Shown: positions 33,163 through 42,799, numbered from the stretch's first letter. The stretch: DNA of 54,584 nucleotides from Lentisphaerota bacterium (GCA_016188985.1 JACPGM010000010.1:1-54584), one strand, 5' to 3'. Program-made: numbers and translations. Notes: generated from the letters alone by a model not told the origin.

Positions 33163-35829
33163 GTGTGGTTCAAATATCGGCGGGACGCGGCAGACACGGA
33201 GGTCCGCCCTCCATGCAAAACATCGCATCCCAGGGAGGTCGCGGCGCCTACACCTGATATAAATTTTTCGCGGCGAAAAATTTATTTGGCTTTCCAAGCG
33301 CCGGCCCGATGGCCATACTTACCATTCGTGTTATTGATCCTCAACAATTTGACGCTCTATGCCCGCATGGCCGGCCAGAGCCTCGCTTATTTCGGCAGCG
33401 GCCGCTGGCGCCGAACAAGCCACCAGCCCGGCCGCGTCTGCCAGGTCCCGGCCGATTTTTTCGGCCTGTGCGTGGCCAATGCGCCAGACCCGGCTTCGGA
33501 CGATTATGTCATCGCGCGGCTCAACAATCTCGGCCTGCGCCACGTACGGCTGGATTTCACTTATACCGACCGCGAGGCTTATACCGAACGGTTCCTCGAC
33601 CGGCTGCTGGCCGAAGGGTTCCGTGTCTGTCTGCACCTGGTTCAGCCGCGGGAAGAAGCGCGCGTCATGCTGCGCCAACCGGAAGCCGCGGAACGCTGGC
33701 GGGCTTTTGTCGGCGAGATGCTGGACCAGTACGGCCGCCGGATGGAACTGATCGAGATCGGCGCCACCTGCAACCGCCGGAAATGGTCGGGCCATTCGCC
33801 CGCCGCTTTTTTGGCCGCCTGGCAAATCGCCTGGGAAGAAGCGCACGGGCGCAACCTTTCGATCGCCGGACCGAACGTCACGGATTTCGAGCCGGTCTAT
33901 AACGCCGGCTGGCTTGGCTGCCTGCGGCGGCTCCGTATGGCGCCCAGCGCGCATACCGACAACTTGTTCGTGGAGCGCTGCACGGAGCCGGAAGCCTTTG
34001 ATCATAAAATCGCGGGAAAAAGCCTCGCCGGGCTGCTGCGCTTTAACCTGGTGCGCAAGGCCCAACTGCTCTCCGATATCGGCGCGTGGGCCGGCGTGCC
34101 AACCCTCATCTGCGCCCACGTAAGCTGGAGCCTGCGGCGCATTGCCCGAGCGCTGGAGGATGTCGAAGAAAAGCAGGCCGATTATCTCGCCCGCTATCTC
34201 TGCCTGGCGGCGGCTTCGGGCGCCTTAACCCGCGTCTATTGGGGTCCCTTGATCGGCCAGCGCGAAGGCCTGATTGATGACGGCACTGCCGAATACCCTG
34301 AAATTCCGAACGTAACTTATTATGAACAGGCGCGCGGCGAGATGAAAAATTACCGCTTGCGCCCGGCCTTCCGCGCCTTTGAGACCGTTAGCCGACTGCT
34401 GCGAAGCGCCACGTTCCAGCGGCGGCTGCCAACCGGGCCAGGACTGGAAATCCTGGAGTTTGGGTTAAATGCAGACGACGGAAGCGGGAAAGAAAAGCAA
34501 ACGCCCAACCACGCGAAACGCGTGGCAAGCATCCAATTTATCCCGCTCAGAGCGGGACACCCAACGCCCAACGCCCAATTTCTGCATGCGGTCTGGACAA
34601 CCGACGGCCGTGGCGCCGGCGCGGACGAGTGCTATCCGCCGGAGCTCCTGGCTCAAGCCGAAGTTTATTCCCGCGATGGCGAACGGCTGCCCAAAGCGCC
34701 ACGAATGTTTTGCGAAAGCCCCGTGTATCTTTTATGGCCATCCGATGTCCGTCCTCCGGCGCTCGATGTTCCGGAGTCTGGCGTCCCGCCTTCGCCCAAG
34801 GGGCTATGGCGGGCAGGCCGTCGTCCCGCCTTCGCCCAAGGGGCTATGGCGGGCAGGCCGTCATCCGTCGTCCGCCGTCCAATCACCGGCATCCGCTTCG
34901 CGCATCGGCCGGGATGGAAGTTTGATGTTATCCGCCTGGAAGCCGGCCAAACTGGTTTCGACGGCGTCTACCTGGCCGAGGCCGAGGAAACACTCGTTGA
35001 TATTCAGGCGCTGATAGACATGCTCGGCCAGGGAAATTCCGAAGTCAGCGATCAGAGATCAGCGGTCAGTAATTCGGCGGAAGAAACTGGAAGTCCGAAG
35101 TCGGCATACGCTCCCCGCTCTACGCTCCAGACTCAACGAATATTACGCGCGGCGCGTAATACCGTCTGGAGCGTAAGCGCGCCCTGGGATAGCGAAAGCC
35201 GGATTGTGATCAAGGCTTTCGCGCGGCGCGGGGCATTGCGGCGGTTGCTGGATTGCGGCAAGCCTGACAAGGCGCTGCGCAGTTGGAACAACGCTCAGGA
35301 ACTTATCCGGCGGGGCCTGAGCACGCCCACGCCCCTGGCCTGCCTGCTGCCGGCGCGGCATGCCGCCGCCAGTTACTATATCTGCGAAATGTTTGCGAAC
35401 ACCTGGTCGGCCCGCGATATTTTCAACGCCTTCCGCGCCGGCGCAACTGAATTCAAGGGTCATTCCGCGGGCGCCTGGTATGCGGCTCTTGCCCTGTTTC
35501 TCCAGAAACTGCACACGCGCGGCGTGTATTTCCGGGATTTATCCGCCGGCAACTTGCTCGCGCGGGAAAGTTCGGCAGGTGAACCGGAGTTAGCGCTGAT
35601 TGACACCGCCCGCGCGCGGTTCTTTCCAGGAAGCTTAGGACTGCGCCTGAGACTCTGCGACCTGATGCGAATTTGCCACCCGCTCCATTGGGCCGGCCGG
35701 AATGTTTTTATGGAACAATACCTGGCGCACAGCGGCCGCCGCTTTCACTGGTGGCTGAAAATCCCCTTCCTCTATTACGACACCAAGCACTGGCTCAAGA
35801 ACCGGTGGAAAAAAGCTCGAAGGAAATAA
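33163..35829 (+). CDS. Glycosidase-like TIM barrel fused to a WaaP/InaA-type LPS kinase
   Basis: The 888-residue frame begins at a GTG; a Met at 33367 (residue 69) after a hydrophobic stretch is an alternative. About 90-440 resembles a clan GH-A (GH39-like) glycoside hydrolase barrel: FFGLCVANAPDPASDDYV, LGLRHVRLDFTYTD, then IEIGATCNRRKW where the usual catalytic NE is replaced by AT, so it may be catalytically dead. About 440-690 is a beta-rich region invaded by repeats (34487-34585, 34783-34862, 35041-35072, 35121-35175). About 690-870 is a Kdo/WaaP/InaA-type kinase: IVIKAF (ATP lysine), YYICEMF hinge, GVYFRDLSAGNLL catalytic loop and LALIDTARARF metal-binding Asp. A role in LPS core phosphorylation is likely, supported by the nearby LpxL-type gene. 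Confidence 0.75.
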   Translation: MWFKYRRDAADTEVRPPCKTSHPREVAAPTPDINFSRRKIYLAFQAPARWPYLPFVLLILNNLTLYARMAGQSLAYFGSGRWRRTSHQPGRVCQVPADFFGLCVANAPDPASDDYVIARLNNLGLRHVRLDFTYTDREAYTERFLDRLLAEGFRVCLHLVQPREEARVMLRQPEAAERWRAFVGEMLDQYGRRMELIEIGATCNRRKWSGHSPAAFLAAWQIAWEEAHGRNLSIAGPNVTDFEPVYNAGWLGCLRRLRMAPSAHTDNLFVERCTEPEAFDHKIAGKSLAGLLRFNLVRKAQLLSDIGAWAGVPTLICAHVSWSLRRIARALEDVEEKQADYLARYLCLAAASGALTRVYWGPLIGQREGLIDDGTAEYPEIPNVTYYEQARGEMKNYRLRPAFRAFETVSRLLRSATFQRRLPTGPGLEILEFGLNADDGSGKEKQTPNHAKRVASIQFIPLRAGHPTPNAQFLHAVWTTDGRGAGADECYPPELLAQAEVYSRDGERLPKAPRMFCESPVYLLWPSDVRPPALDVPESGVPPSPKGLWRAGRRPAFAQGAMAGRPSSVVRRPITGIRFAHRPGWKFDVIRLEAGQTGFDGVYLAEAEETLVDIQALIDMLGQGNSEVSDQRSAVSNSAEETGSPKSAYAPRSTLQTQRILRAARNTVWSVSAPWDSESRIVIKAFARRGALRRLLDCGKPDKALRSWNNAQELIRRGLSTPTPLACLLPARHAAASYYICEMFANTWSARDIFNAFRAGATEFKGHSAGAWYAALALFLQKLHTRGVYFRDLSAGNLLARESSAGEPELALIDTARARFFPGSLGLRLRLCDLMRICHPLHWAGRNVFMEQYLAHSGRRFHWWLKIPFLYYDTKHWLKNRWKKARRK
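33260..33284 (+). repeat. Second copy of the TAAATTTTTCGC palindrome
   Basis: A 25-base palindrome with arms TAAATTTTTCGC and GCGAAAAATTTA and a one-base centre. The arms are identical to those of the terminator at 20945-20975. Here it lies 5' of the likely start of the kinase fusion (33367), in the region that would otherwise be read as residues 33-41, which argues that the early part of that frame is untranslated leader. Confidence 0.8.
34783..34862 (+). repeat. 40-base tandem duplication inside the kinase-fusion gene
   Basis: Two identical 40-base copies (34783-34822 and 34823-34862) of a hairpin unit that starts GTCCCGCC and ends GGCGGGCAGGCCGTC. Because 40 is not a multiple of three, the same DNA is read in two different frames (VPPSPKGLWRAG, then PAFAQGAMAGRP) and both are open. 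Confidence 0.9.
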
Positions 35830-35864
35830 CTACGGTTCGGTGGTTCACAATTAAGGGTTGGAAA

Positions 35865-35957
35865 GTTTACAGTTAGACAGTTCTCAGTTAGACAGTTTTC
35901 AGTCTTAATGTCAGCCTTCGAACTGTGAACTGTCCAACTGTGAACTGTGAACTGTCC
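35865..35957 (+). repeat. 7/8-base quasi-repeat inverted pair between convergent genes
   Basis: The left arm (35865-35913) consists of units such as GTTTACA, GTTAGACA, GTTCTCA. The right arm (35930-35957) consists of GAACTGT units with one CC insertion. The arms are complementary and could fold as a long hairpin between the convergent kinase fusion and OmpA-protein genes. Confidence 0.85.
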
Positions 35958-35961
35958 ACAC

Positions 35962-37338
35962 CTACTTAAGCGATGCGTCCGGCTTGGGCTGCGCCTCCGG
36001 CTTCGGCGGCGCGTCTTCGGGTTTGCCCGGCTCGGCCTGGGCAGCGCCAGGCTGGTCGGAACCCTCGCGGATATAGACTTCCACGCGCCGATTCTGCGAG
36101 TTGCCGTTGACCGGATCGTTCATCGCCAGCGGCCGGGTAAAGCCGTAGCCAACCGCCGTCATGCGGTCCGGAGCAATCCCGAAACGCTCATTGAGATAAT
36201 TGCGCACGGCCTGGGCGCGGCGCTCGGAGAGCTTCATATTGTATTTATGTTCCGAAGTCTTGCGCTTGTCGGCATGGCCTTCGATCCGGGCCGTCGCCTT
36301 ATTGTCGCGCTCCAGGACTTTGCCGATCTTATTCAGGTCGCCGAAATACCGGTCGCGAATAACGGCCTTGTCGGTCTCGAACTCGATATGCAGGGTGAAG
36401 AGCAGCAGGTCGTCGGAGGGATCCAGCGGATTGGTGCTGTCCTCCTTAACCTCATGACCGTCGGCCACGCCGCCTTTATCGGTATCGCGCACCAGCGGAT
36501 TGGTTTTGTATTTATGAATCTCCTCGCCATCGTTGAGTCCGTCGTAATCGGTATCCGGGTTAAGCGGGTCGGTTTTATATATTTTAACTTCCTCGCCGTC
36601 GGTCAGGCCGTCGCCGTCGGTGTCGGGATTATTGGGATCGGTGCCCAGGGCGCGCTCTTCCTCGTCGGAAAGTCCATCGGCATCGGAGTCGAGAGCGCCA
36701 CCGGCGACGGCGTATTTGGCCGGCACGCGTGCGCCCCACTTCCAGTTCACGCCGAGGCTGGGCATGAAGTTGAATTCATACCGCTCGCCCAAAGTGGTAA
36801 CGCCGAGGGCATCGAGCCGCACGGCCCATTCCGGGTTGAAGTGGTAAGCCAGCCCTACGCCGTAGCGGGCGTCAATATCGGCGCGCTCGCGGAACTGGCG
36901 GTCCTCGCTGTAGTAGAGAGCGCCTAAGCCGGCCAGCACGTAGGGATCCCAGTGGCGGTTATCGGCAATATTCAGGTGCAAGAGCGCATCGGCGGCAAGT
37001 CCGGCGGCCCAGGCGCTGTCGCCACCCAAGCCCGGGCGGGGTACCGGCGCGCCAGTATCGTAATCGTAGACGACGTTGCGTTTCAGATGCGGCAGCACGT
37101 CCACGCCGTATTCCAGCGACAGCAATTGGGAGAAATCATAGCCCAGGCGCAATGAGCCAAAACCGCTGTCTTTAGGCGCCTCATCGCCCTCAAAATTGAT
37201 TAAGCCGCCGCGCAAGCCCAGGTACCATGGCGGGTTATCTGCCGCCGCCGGGTCGCTCTGCCCCAGCGCGGCGACAGCAAACAGGTTGCCAATGGTTACG
37301 GCCACAATCACGCCGAGATAACAACGAAGTCTGCTCAT
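35962..37338 (-). CDS. OmpA-family outer-membrane protein with calcium-type repeats
   Basis: The 458-residue protein has a signal peptide (1-27, cleavage after VAALGQS region), an OmpA-type beta barrel (about 35-210, [29 protein letters not shown]), a linker of four DxDxDGxxDxEE thrombospondin-3-like repeats (about 217-300), and a C-terminal OmpA peptidoglycan-binding domain (about 308-425, [48 protein letters not shown]). A Pro/Lys/Glu-rich tail follows. It links outer membrane to peptidoglycan. AAAGGAG before the ATG is a strong ribosome site. It is the last gene of a leftward group, facing the kinase fusion. Confidence 0.93.
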   Translation of the reverse strand: MSRLRCYLGVIVAVTIGNLFAVAALGQSDPAAADNPPWYLGLRGGLINFEGDEAPKDSGFGSLRLGYDFSQLLSLEYGVDVLPHLKRNVVYDYDTGAPVPRPGLGGDSAWAAGLAADALLHLNIADNRHWDPYVLAGLGALYYSEDRQFRERADIDARYGVGLAYHFNPEWAVRLDALGVTTLGERYEFNFMPSLGVNWKWGARVPAKYAVAGGALDSDADGLSDEEERALGTDPNNPDTDGDGLTDGEEVKIYKTDPLNPDTDYDGLNDGEEIHKYKTNPLVRDTDKGGVADGHEVKEDSTNPLDPSDDLLLFTLHIEFETDKAVIRDRYFGDLNKIGKVLERDNKATARIEGHADKRKTSEHKYNMKLSERRAQAVRNYLNERFGIAPDRMTAVGYGFTRPLAMNDPVNGNSQNRRVEVYIREGSDQPGAAQAEPGKPEDAPPKPEAQPKPDASLK

Positions 37339-37460
37339 GGTTTGGCGCTCCTTTAATAAATAGTTGCCAGCGGTTGTTAAAGCGGATTAAAGATCAACAG
37401 GCGCGGGAAGGCAACAATAAAAAATTAACGATTATTTTGCCTAAATCGGGCCTTTCCCCT

Positions 37461-38330
37461 TCAGGTTGCCGGTAAGGGTTGGGTGCGCCAGCGCCGGTGC
37501 AGCCAGATCCACTGCTCCGGGTGCGCGCGCACAAATTGTTCAATGATCGTGGTGTAGGCTTGCGTAGCCTGGCGGATGGCCTCTTGATCAGTGCCCGCGG
37601 GCGGCTTGAGCGGATCAAGGACGTGCAGGCGGTGGCGGCCATCGCTCCCGCGCAGCATGAATGCCGGCAGGACCGGGGCGCCGCATTGCGCGCTAAGCAG
37701 GGCCAACCCCGGCGAAGTGCAGGCCGCGGCGCCGAAGTAATCCACGAAAATACCGCGATTGCGCTTCATGTTCTGGTCCAGGATAAAGCCCAGAATCCCA
37801 TTGGCCTTCAACACCTCGCGGCACGCGCGATAGGAGTTACGCGCCGGGAGCATCTTCACGCCGAACTTTGCGCGGGTCGCAACCCACCAGGCATTTAGCC
37901 ACTTCGGTTTCAGCTCCTTGACGAGCACACTCAGCGGCGCGCCCTTGAAAGCCGCCAGCATGGCCAGCAGCTCAAAATTGCCGACGTGCGCCGTAAGCAC
38001 AAGGAGCCCGCGGCCCTCCTCCAGAAGCCGCATGGCCTTATCCAAATCGGAAAAATCAACCTCGGCGGCCAAGGCCGCGGGAGACAAACGGCCGGAGCGC
38101 AGGGCTTCGATCAGCAACGTTCCCAGGTGCCGGTACATGCCGTCGGCCACCGCACGCGTTTCGGCTAATGTTTTTTCCGGAAAACAGCGCTGGATGGTTG
38201 AGAGCACTTCGCCCCGGCGATAGCGCAGCAGCGAACCCAGCAGCCATCCCAAGACGCGTCCGGCGCGCTGAACCTGCGCGAGCGACAAGCGGGCGCATAA
38301 CCATGACAAGGCGCGCAGGATGGCAATCAT
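37461..38330 (-). CDS. LpxL/HtrB-family lipid A acyltransferase
   Basis: The 289-residue protein belongs to the lysophospholipid acyltransferase family of LpxL/LpxM (HtrB/MsbB). The catalytic HX4E motif is HVGNFE at residues 115-120. Other family blocks are RNSYRACREVLKANGILGFILDQN, GIFVDYFGAAACTSPGLALLSAQCGAPVLPAFM and the C-terminal FVRAHPEQWIWLHRRWRT. An N-terminal hydrophobic helix anchors it in the inner membrane. It would add a secondary acyl chain to lipid A, which implies an LPS-type outer membrane. It lies upstream of the OmpA-type gene, same direction, 122 bases apart. Confidence 0.9.
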   Translation of the reverse strand: MIAILRALSWLCARLSLAQVQRAGRVLGWLLGSLLRYRRGEVLSTIQRCFPEKTLAETRAVADGMYRHLGTLLIEALRSGRLSPAALAAEVDFSDLDKAMRLLEEGRGLLVLTAHVGNFELLAMLAAFKGAPLSVLVKELKPKWLNAWWVATRAKFGVKMLPARNSYRACREVLKANGILGFILDQNMKRNRGIFVDYFGAAACTSPGLALLSAQCGAPVLPAFMLRGSDGRHRLHVLDPLKPPAGTDQEAIRQATQAYTTIIEQFVRAHPEQWIWLHRRWRTQPLPAT

Positions 38331-38375
38331 AGCACCTCAATCATGAGGAACTGCCATAAAAAACAAGAATTTTTA

Positions 38376-38498
38376 CCACGGATGACACGGATAACACTGA
38401 CCGTTGACGGCCGCCAGGCGGCCGTCAACGGTCTGACTATCCATGAAATCCGTGTAATCAGTGGTTTCCGCCATAGGCGGATCCGCCTGAGGAGGAAA
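38376..38498 (+). repeat. CCACGGAT inverted pair and double hairpin covering the clpC 3' end
   Basis: CCACGGATGACACGGAT (38376-38392) is mirrored by ATCCGTGTAATCAGTGG (38448-38464). Between them, 38401-38431 is a perfect hairpin (CCGTTGACGGCCGC, three-base loop, complement). A family D double hairpin, TTCCGCC-ATA-GGCGGA then TCCGCC-TGA-GGAGGA, follows at 38466-38497 and encodes the last residues of ClpC. The clpC stop lies in the repeat. Confidence 0.85.
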
Positions 38499-41031
38499 TT
38501 TCTTTGGGTTGCGGGGCCGGTTTACTCTCGACAGACTTCTCTGTGGCGGGCTCGTCCGCCGGGGCGCTGGCAACCACGGGGACAAAGGTAAGCTTTTCCC
38601 CCGCGCGCTGGACTTCCACCGCCGGCGCCGCGCCCAGCCGGCCGGCGAGAATCTCCTCGGCCAGCGGATCCTGCACAAATTTCTCAATGGCGCGGCGCAG
38701 CGGCCGCACGCCATAGACCTCGTCAAACCCCTTTTCGATCAGGAAAGCTTTGGCCTCGGGCGTCAAGCGGATTTCGACATGCTTCGTCGCCATGCGCGCG
38801 CGGACTTGCGCCATTTCCAGCTCCAGAATCGCGGCGACATCCTCGCGGCTCAAGGGCCGGAAAACAATCATGTCATCCAGGCGATTGATGAGCTCCGGCT
38901 TGAAAACGTGTTTGGCTTCATCCAGCATCTGGGTCTTCAGACCTTCGACCTGGGCCGTGGCCGTGCCGGTGGCAAAGCCCAAACCGCCGGTGCCCCGGGC
39001 AAACTTGGAGCCCAGGTTGGAGGTCATGATGATCACCGTGTTGCGGAAACTGACCCGCCGGCCCAGACTGTCAGTCAGCATCCCCTCCTCCAGGATCTGC
39101 AAGAGAATATCCATGACCTCCGGATGGGCCTTTTCGATTTCGTCGAAGAGCACCACGGCATAAGGCTTGCGCCGGACCTTTTCGGTTAATTGGCCGCCCT
39201 CCTCGTGGCCGATATAGCCGGGCGGCGAGCCGACCATGCGCGAGACCATGAACTTGTCCATGTATTCCGACATATCCAGTTGAATCAGGGCGTCGCGGTC
39301 GTTGAACATGTATTCCGCCAGGACTTTGGCCATGAGGGTCTTGCCCACTCCGGTCGGGCCCAGGAAAATGAAGGAGCCGATCGGGCGGCGGGGATCCTTG
39401 AGGTCGGCGCGGGAGCGCCGCAGGGCCCGCGATATGGCCGCCACCGCTTCGCCCTGGCCGACAATGGCTTTGGCCAATTCCTGCTCCATGTTCAAGAGGC
39501 GCTTGGTTTCGCTCTCATCGAGACGGGTCAAGGGCACGCCCGTCCAGCGCGCAATAACGGCCATAATTTCGGCTTCCTTCACGGCCACGACCTTGCGATC
39601 CTGACCTTTGCGCCATTTAGCGAGCACACGATCGAGTTTTTCCCGCTCGGTGCGCTCCTGGTCGCGCCACTTGGCGGCTTCCTCGAATTTCTGAGTGCGG
39701 ATGGTTTCTTCCTTGCGCTGTTTCAGTTCGATGATTTTTTTCTCCGCCTTCTTGAGTTTTGGCGGCCGGGTCATCACTCCGATATGCGCCTGGGCGCCGG
39801 CCTCGTCGAGCACGTCAATAGCCTTGTCCGGCAGGAATCGGCCGCTGATATAACGGGCCGAGAGCCGCGCGGCGGCTTCCAGGGCGGCCTCGGCGAATTT
39901 GACCTTGTGATGTTCCTCGTAGCGTCCCTGCAAGCCTTTGAGAATCTGGATGGTTTCTTCCACCGTCGGCTCATCCACGATGATCGTCTGAAACCTGCGC
40001 TCCAGGGCGGCATCTTTCTCGATATACTTGCGGTACTCGTTCATCGTGGTGGCGCCGATACACTGCAGTTCGCCGCGGGCCAGGGCGGGCTTAATGATGT
40101 TGGAAGCGTCCATGGCGCCTTCGGCGGCGCCCGCGCCCACGATGGTGTGCAATTCGTCCATAAAGAGGATAAAGTTTTTCGAGCGGCGCAACTCGTCCAT
40201 CACCGCCTTGATCCGTTCCTCGAACTGGCCGCGATACTTGGTGCCGGCCACCATCAGGGCCATATCCAGCATGACGACTTCCTTATTGGCCAGCAGTTCG
40301 GGCGCGTCGCCGGCGGCGATCGTCTGGGCCAACCCTTCCACGATCGCAGTTTTGCCGACGCCGGCCTCGCCCAGTAACACGGGATTGTTTTTCGTGCGCC
40401 GGCAGAGAATCTGGATCATCCGCTTGGTCTCCTCCGACCGGCCTATCACCGGATCGAGCTTGCCCTGGCGGGCCAATTCCGTCAGGTTGCGGCTGAAGGC
40501 ATTCAAGGCCGGGGTCTTGACGGGCTGGGCCCGCGCGGGCGCCGTGGCGCCGGCCGCGACCGGTGGGGAAGCTTCGGCGGCCTGCTCGGCTTCGACATTA
40601 GGGTTAAGCTCCCGCAGAACCTCAAGCCGCGCACGCTCGATATCCACGTTCAAATTACGCAGCACGCGCGCCGAGATCCCCTCCTCTTCGCGCAGCAAAC
40701 CCAGCAGGATATGCTCAGTGCCGACGTAGCCATGGTTGAGCGCCTGGGCTTCAACTTTGGCCAGGGCCAGCACTTTCTTGGCGCGCGGCGTCATGGGCGG
40801 CGCGCCGATGGTCTGGGTATCCGGTCCCTGGGGGGCCGCTTTCTCGACCTCCAGGCGCAGGATATCCAGGTCCACGCCCATTTTTTCGAGCACGGCCACG
40901 GCCACGCCTTCGCCCAAGGCAATCAGACCCAGCAACAGGTGCTCGGTGCCGATATACGCGTGATTGAAGCGCTCAGCCTCCTTGCGCGCCAATTGAATCA
41001 CCTGTTGCGCCCGTGGTGTAAATTCGCTCAT
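38458..41031 (-). CDS. clpC: ATP-dependent Clp protease ATPase subunit ClpC
   Basis: ClpC unfolds substrates for the ClpP protease; in Firmicutes it recognises arginine-phosphorylated proteins marked by McsB. The 857-residue protein has two N-terminal Clp_N repeats (about 1-145), NBD1 with Walker [10 protein letters not shown] (about 210), a middle domain with UvrB/C-type motif (about 410-450, [23 protein letters not shown]) that distinguishes ClpC from ClpA, and NBD2 with Walker [10 protein letters not shown] (about 550). The C-terminal residues [10 protein letters not shown] are encoded by a family D double hairpin. A good ribosome site (AAGGAT) overlaps the mcsB stop. It is last in ilvE-mcsA-mcsB-clpC. 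Confidence 0.96.
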   Translation of the reverse strand: MSEFTPRAQQVIQLARKEAERFNHAYIGTEHLLLGLIALGEGVAVAVLEKMGVDLDILRLEVEKAAPQGPDTQTIGAPPMTPRAKKVLALAKVEAQALNHGYVGTEHILLGLLREEEGISARVLRNLNVDIERARLEVLRELNPNVEAEQAAEASPPVAAGATAPARAQPVKTPALNAFSRNLTELARQGKLDPVIGRSEETKRMIQILCRRTKNNPVLLGEAGVGKTAIVEGLAQTIAAGDAPELLANKEVVMLDMALMVAGTKYRGQFEERIKAVMDELRRSKNFILFMDELHTIVGAGAAEGAMDASNIIKPALARGELQCIGATTMNEYRKYIEKDAALERRFQTIIVDEPTVEETIQILKGLQGRYEEHHKVKFAEAALEAAARLSARYISGRFLPDKAIDVLDEAGAQAHIGVMTRPPKLKKAEKKIIELKQRKEETIRTQKFEEAAKWRDQERTEREKLDRVLAKWRKGQDRKVVAVKEAEIMAVIARWTGVPLTRLDESETKRLLNMEQELAKAIVGQGEAVAAISRALRRSRADLKDPRRPIGSFIFLGPTGVGKTLMAKVLAEYMFNDRDALIQLDMSEYMDKFMVSRMVGSPPGYIGHEEGGQLTEKVRRKPYAVVLFDEIEKAHPEVMDILLQILEEGMLTDSLGRRVSFRNTVIIMTSNLGSKFARGTGGLGFATGTATAQVEGLKTQMLDEAKHVFKPELINRLDDMIVFRPLSREDVAAILELEMAQVRARMATKHVEIRLTPEAKAFLIEKGFDEVYGVRPLRRAIEKFVQDPLAEEILAGRLGAAPAVEVQRAGEKLTFVPVVASAPADEPATEKSVESKPAPQPKEISSSGGSAYGGNH

Positions 41032-41033
41032 GG

Positions 41034-42116
41034 TTATCCTTGCTGACGCTTGTCGGCGGCGCTCAGCCGCGCCCGGACAAGCCGGGCGCGCGCCAAGTCG
41101 CGCTTCTCCGCGCCAATAATCCTGCCTTCCACCTTTTGCAGATGGCCCGGCTGGATCAGAAGAAACAACTCGTCAATTACCGCGGCCGACCATTCCCGCA
41201 GCAAGCCCAGTTCGATGCCCAGGCGCAGCGCCGAAAGCATATCCATTGTCTCCCGGGAATTCAGCAGGCAGGCGTTGGTTAGAATGCCGCAGGCCCGCCC
41301 CACATGGTCGCGCAGCGAGATTTCTTTTTGCTGCAACAGCCGCGCCCGGGCGTGCTTCTCATGCTCCTCGATTTCCAGGACAATCTGCTCCAGGCGGCTG
41401 ATGATGGTCTGCTCGGTTTCGCCGAGCGTAGTCTGGTTCGAAATCTGGAACATGTTTCCGGCCGCATCGGTGCCTTCGCCCCACAACCCGCGCACGGCCA
41501 GGCCGATCTTGTTGACGCCCTTGACAATCGGATTAATCTCATTCATCAGCACCAGGCCCGGCAGGTGCAACATAACGCTGGCGCGCATGCCGGTGCCGAC
41601 GTTGGTGGGACAGGCCGTGAGGTAGCCCAGCCGCGGCGAGAAGGCATAACGCACTTGCTGGGCCAGGTCAGTGTCAATGCTGTCTATCGTGCGCCAGAGC
41701 TCCGGCAGACTTAAGCCGGGCGACATGGCCTGCATGCGAATATGGTCTTCCTCGTTGATCATCAAGGCCACGGTTTCATCGGCCTTGAGCACCAAGGCGC
41801 TGCCCGGCCCCTTCTCCGCCAAGTCGCGGCTGATCAGGTGGCGTTCAACCAGGATTTCCTTATCCAGCCGGCTCAAGTTTTCCATCTCCAGCACTACCGG
41901 CGCGGCGCAGCCGGGCAGAGCCTCCAGGACCGGCCGCAGCGATTGCCACAGGCGCTGCGATTCGTCCTCGCCGGCCCAGCCCGGAAAAGCCGTATTTTCC
42001 AGGTTGCGCGCCAGCCGCACCCGGCTCGAGACCATGACGCCCGGATGAGCGCCGACTTTCAGCCAGGCACCGGGGTTCTTGAGCAATTCATCAACAACTT
42101 TCATTCTGTTTCCCAT
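41034..42116 (-). CDS. mcsB: Protein-arginine kinase McsB
   Basis: McsB phosphorylates arginine residues and so tags proteins for ClpCP. The 360-residue protein is a guanidino-kinase (ATP:guanido phosphotransferase) domain with MVSSRVRLARNLENTAFPGW at about 28-47, the nucleotide-binding arginines in HIRMQAMSPG, and the hallmark CPTNVGTGMRASVMLHLPGL at about 170-189 with the active-site-region cysteine. The C-terminal part has the helical McsB-specific domain. It is two bases from clpC and about 150 bases from mcsA, separated by a family C repeat. The regulator CtsR, usual in Firmicutes, is not here. Confidence 0.95.
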   Translation of the reverse strand: MGNRMKVVDELLKNPGAWLKVGAHPGVMVSSRVRLARNLENTAFPGWAGEDESQRLWQSLRPVLEALPGCAAPVVLEMENLSRLDKEILVERHLISRDLAEKGPGSALVLKADETVALMINEEDHIRMQAMSPGLSLPELWRTIDSIDTDLAQQVRYAFSPRLGYLTACPTNVGTGMRASVMLHLPGLVLMNEINPIVKGVNKIGLAVRGLWGEGTDAAGNMFQISNQTTLGETEQTIISRLEQIVLEIEEHEKHARARLLQQKEISLRDHVGRACGILTNACLLNSRETMDMLSALRLGIELGLLREWSAAVIDELFLLIQPGHLQKVEGRIIGAEKRDLARARLVRARLSAADKRQQG

Positions 42117-42147
42117 TCATTCTTAAAAAGCATAATCCATAACTCAG

Positions 42148-42229
42148 GTAGCCGCGGCGCCTGAGCGAGCGTCGGCCAGGGTGACGCCGTGGCCGCCGGA
42201 AGAATCCACGCCCTCACGGGCGCGGCTAC
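42148..42229 (+). repeat. Family C element between mcsA and mcsB
   Basis: The unit is bounded by GTAGCCGCGG and CGCGGCTAC, and contains GGTGACGCCGTGGCC and CCACGCCCTCACGGG, the same blocks as 20322-20516. It sits inside an operon, between two cotranscribed genes, so it does not necessarily terminate transcription. Confidence 0.85.
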
Positions 42230-42267
42230 AAACGAAAATATCTTAAGAATCCTTTTTTTCTTAGTGC

Positions 42268-42789
42268 TCAGGGCCGCTGATTCGGCGACGCTTTTTCAGC
42301 GTGCTGGCGAATCTGATCCCGCAGCCGCGCGGCTTCCTCGTACTGTTCGGCAGTAATGGCGGAGGCCAGTTTCTGACGCAAGGCCGCCAAGGATGACAGC
42401 GAACCAACCGCCGGGATAGCCGCTTTGACTTCCTTGGGATAAGCCGGCGCCTTGCCCACATGCTGCTGGCCCTTGTGCATGGCCTGCAAGAGGGGCTTCA
42501 GTTCGTCGGCAAACGTATCATAACAGGCCTGGCAACCCAAGCGCGAGGTCTTCTTGAAGTCCGCGATGCGCATGTGGCAAAGCCCACAGGCTGTGTCCCG
42601 CTCGCGGGTTTCCGGTTGTTTCGGGGCGCCCAGTCCCAGGAGCACGTCGGAAAAAGCCGCGGGGTTATTGACGTCCAAGCCCTTGGCCGTGGCACAGGCC
42701 TCGCAGAGATGCATCTTGCGCACAACGTCGTTGATCATCTCCGTCCAGTGTACGGTCGCTGCCTTCTTACCGCAGGCTTCACACATCAT
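42268..42789 (-). CDS. mcsA: McsA-type activator of the arginine kinase
   Basis: McsA binds and activates McsB and carries zinc fingers. The 173-residue product has four CxxC pairs: MCEACG, LCEACAT, ACGLCHM and GCQACYD, spaced as in McsA, and a C-terminal UvrB/UvrC motif (about 130-165, LAALRQKLASAITAEQYEEAARLRDQIR). This motif also occurs in ClpC, and the two together mediate interaction. It is 11 bases downstream of ilvE and upstream of mcsB. Confidence 0.93.
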   Translation of the reverse strand: MMCEACGKKAATVHWTEMINDVVRKMHLCEACATAKGLDVNNPAAFSDVLLGLGAPKQPETRERDTACGLCHMRIADFKKTSRLGCQACYDTFADELKPLLQAMHKGQQHVGKAPAYPKEVKAAIPAVGSLSSLAALRQKLASAITAEQYEEAARLRDQIRQHAEKASPNQRP

Positions 42790-42799
42790 GACAGGCCCC

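Noticed and set aside
39190-40377. A 395-codon frame on the plus strand over clpC
   Set aside because: It is fully antisense to clpC, whose motifs are continuous on the minus strand; no signature is seen in the antisense product.
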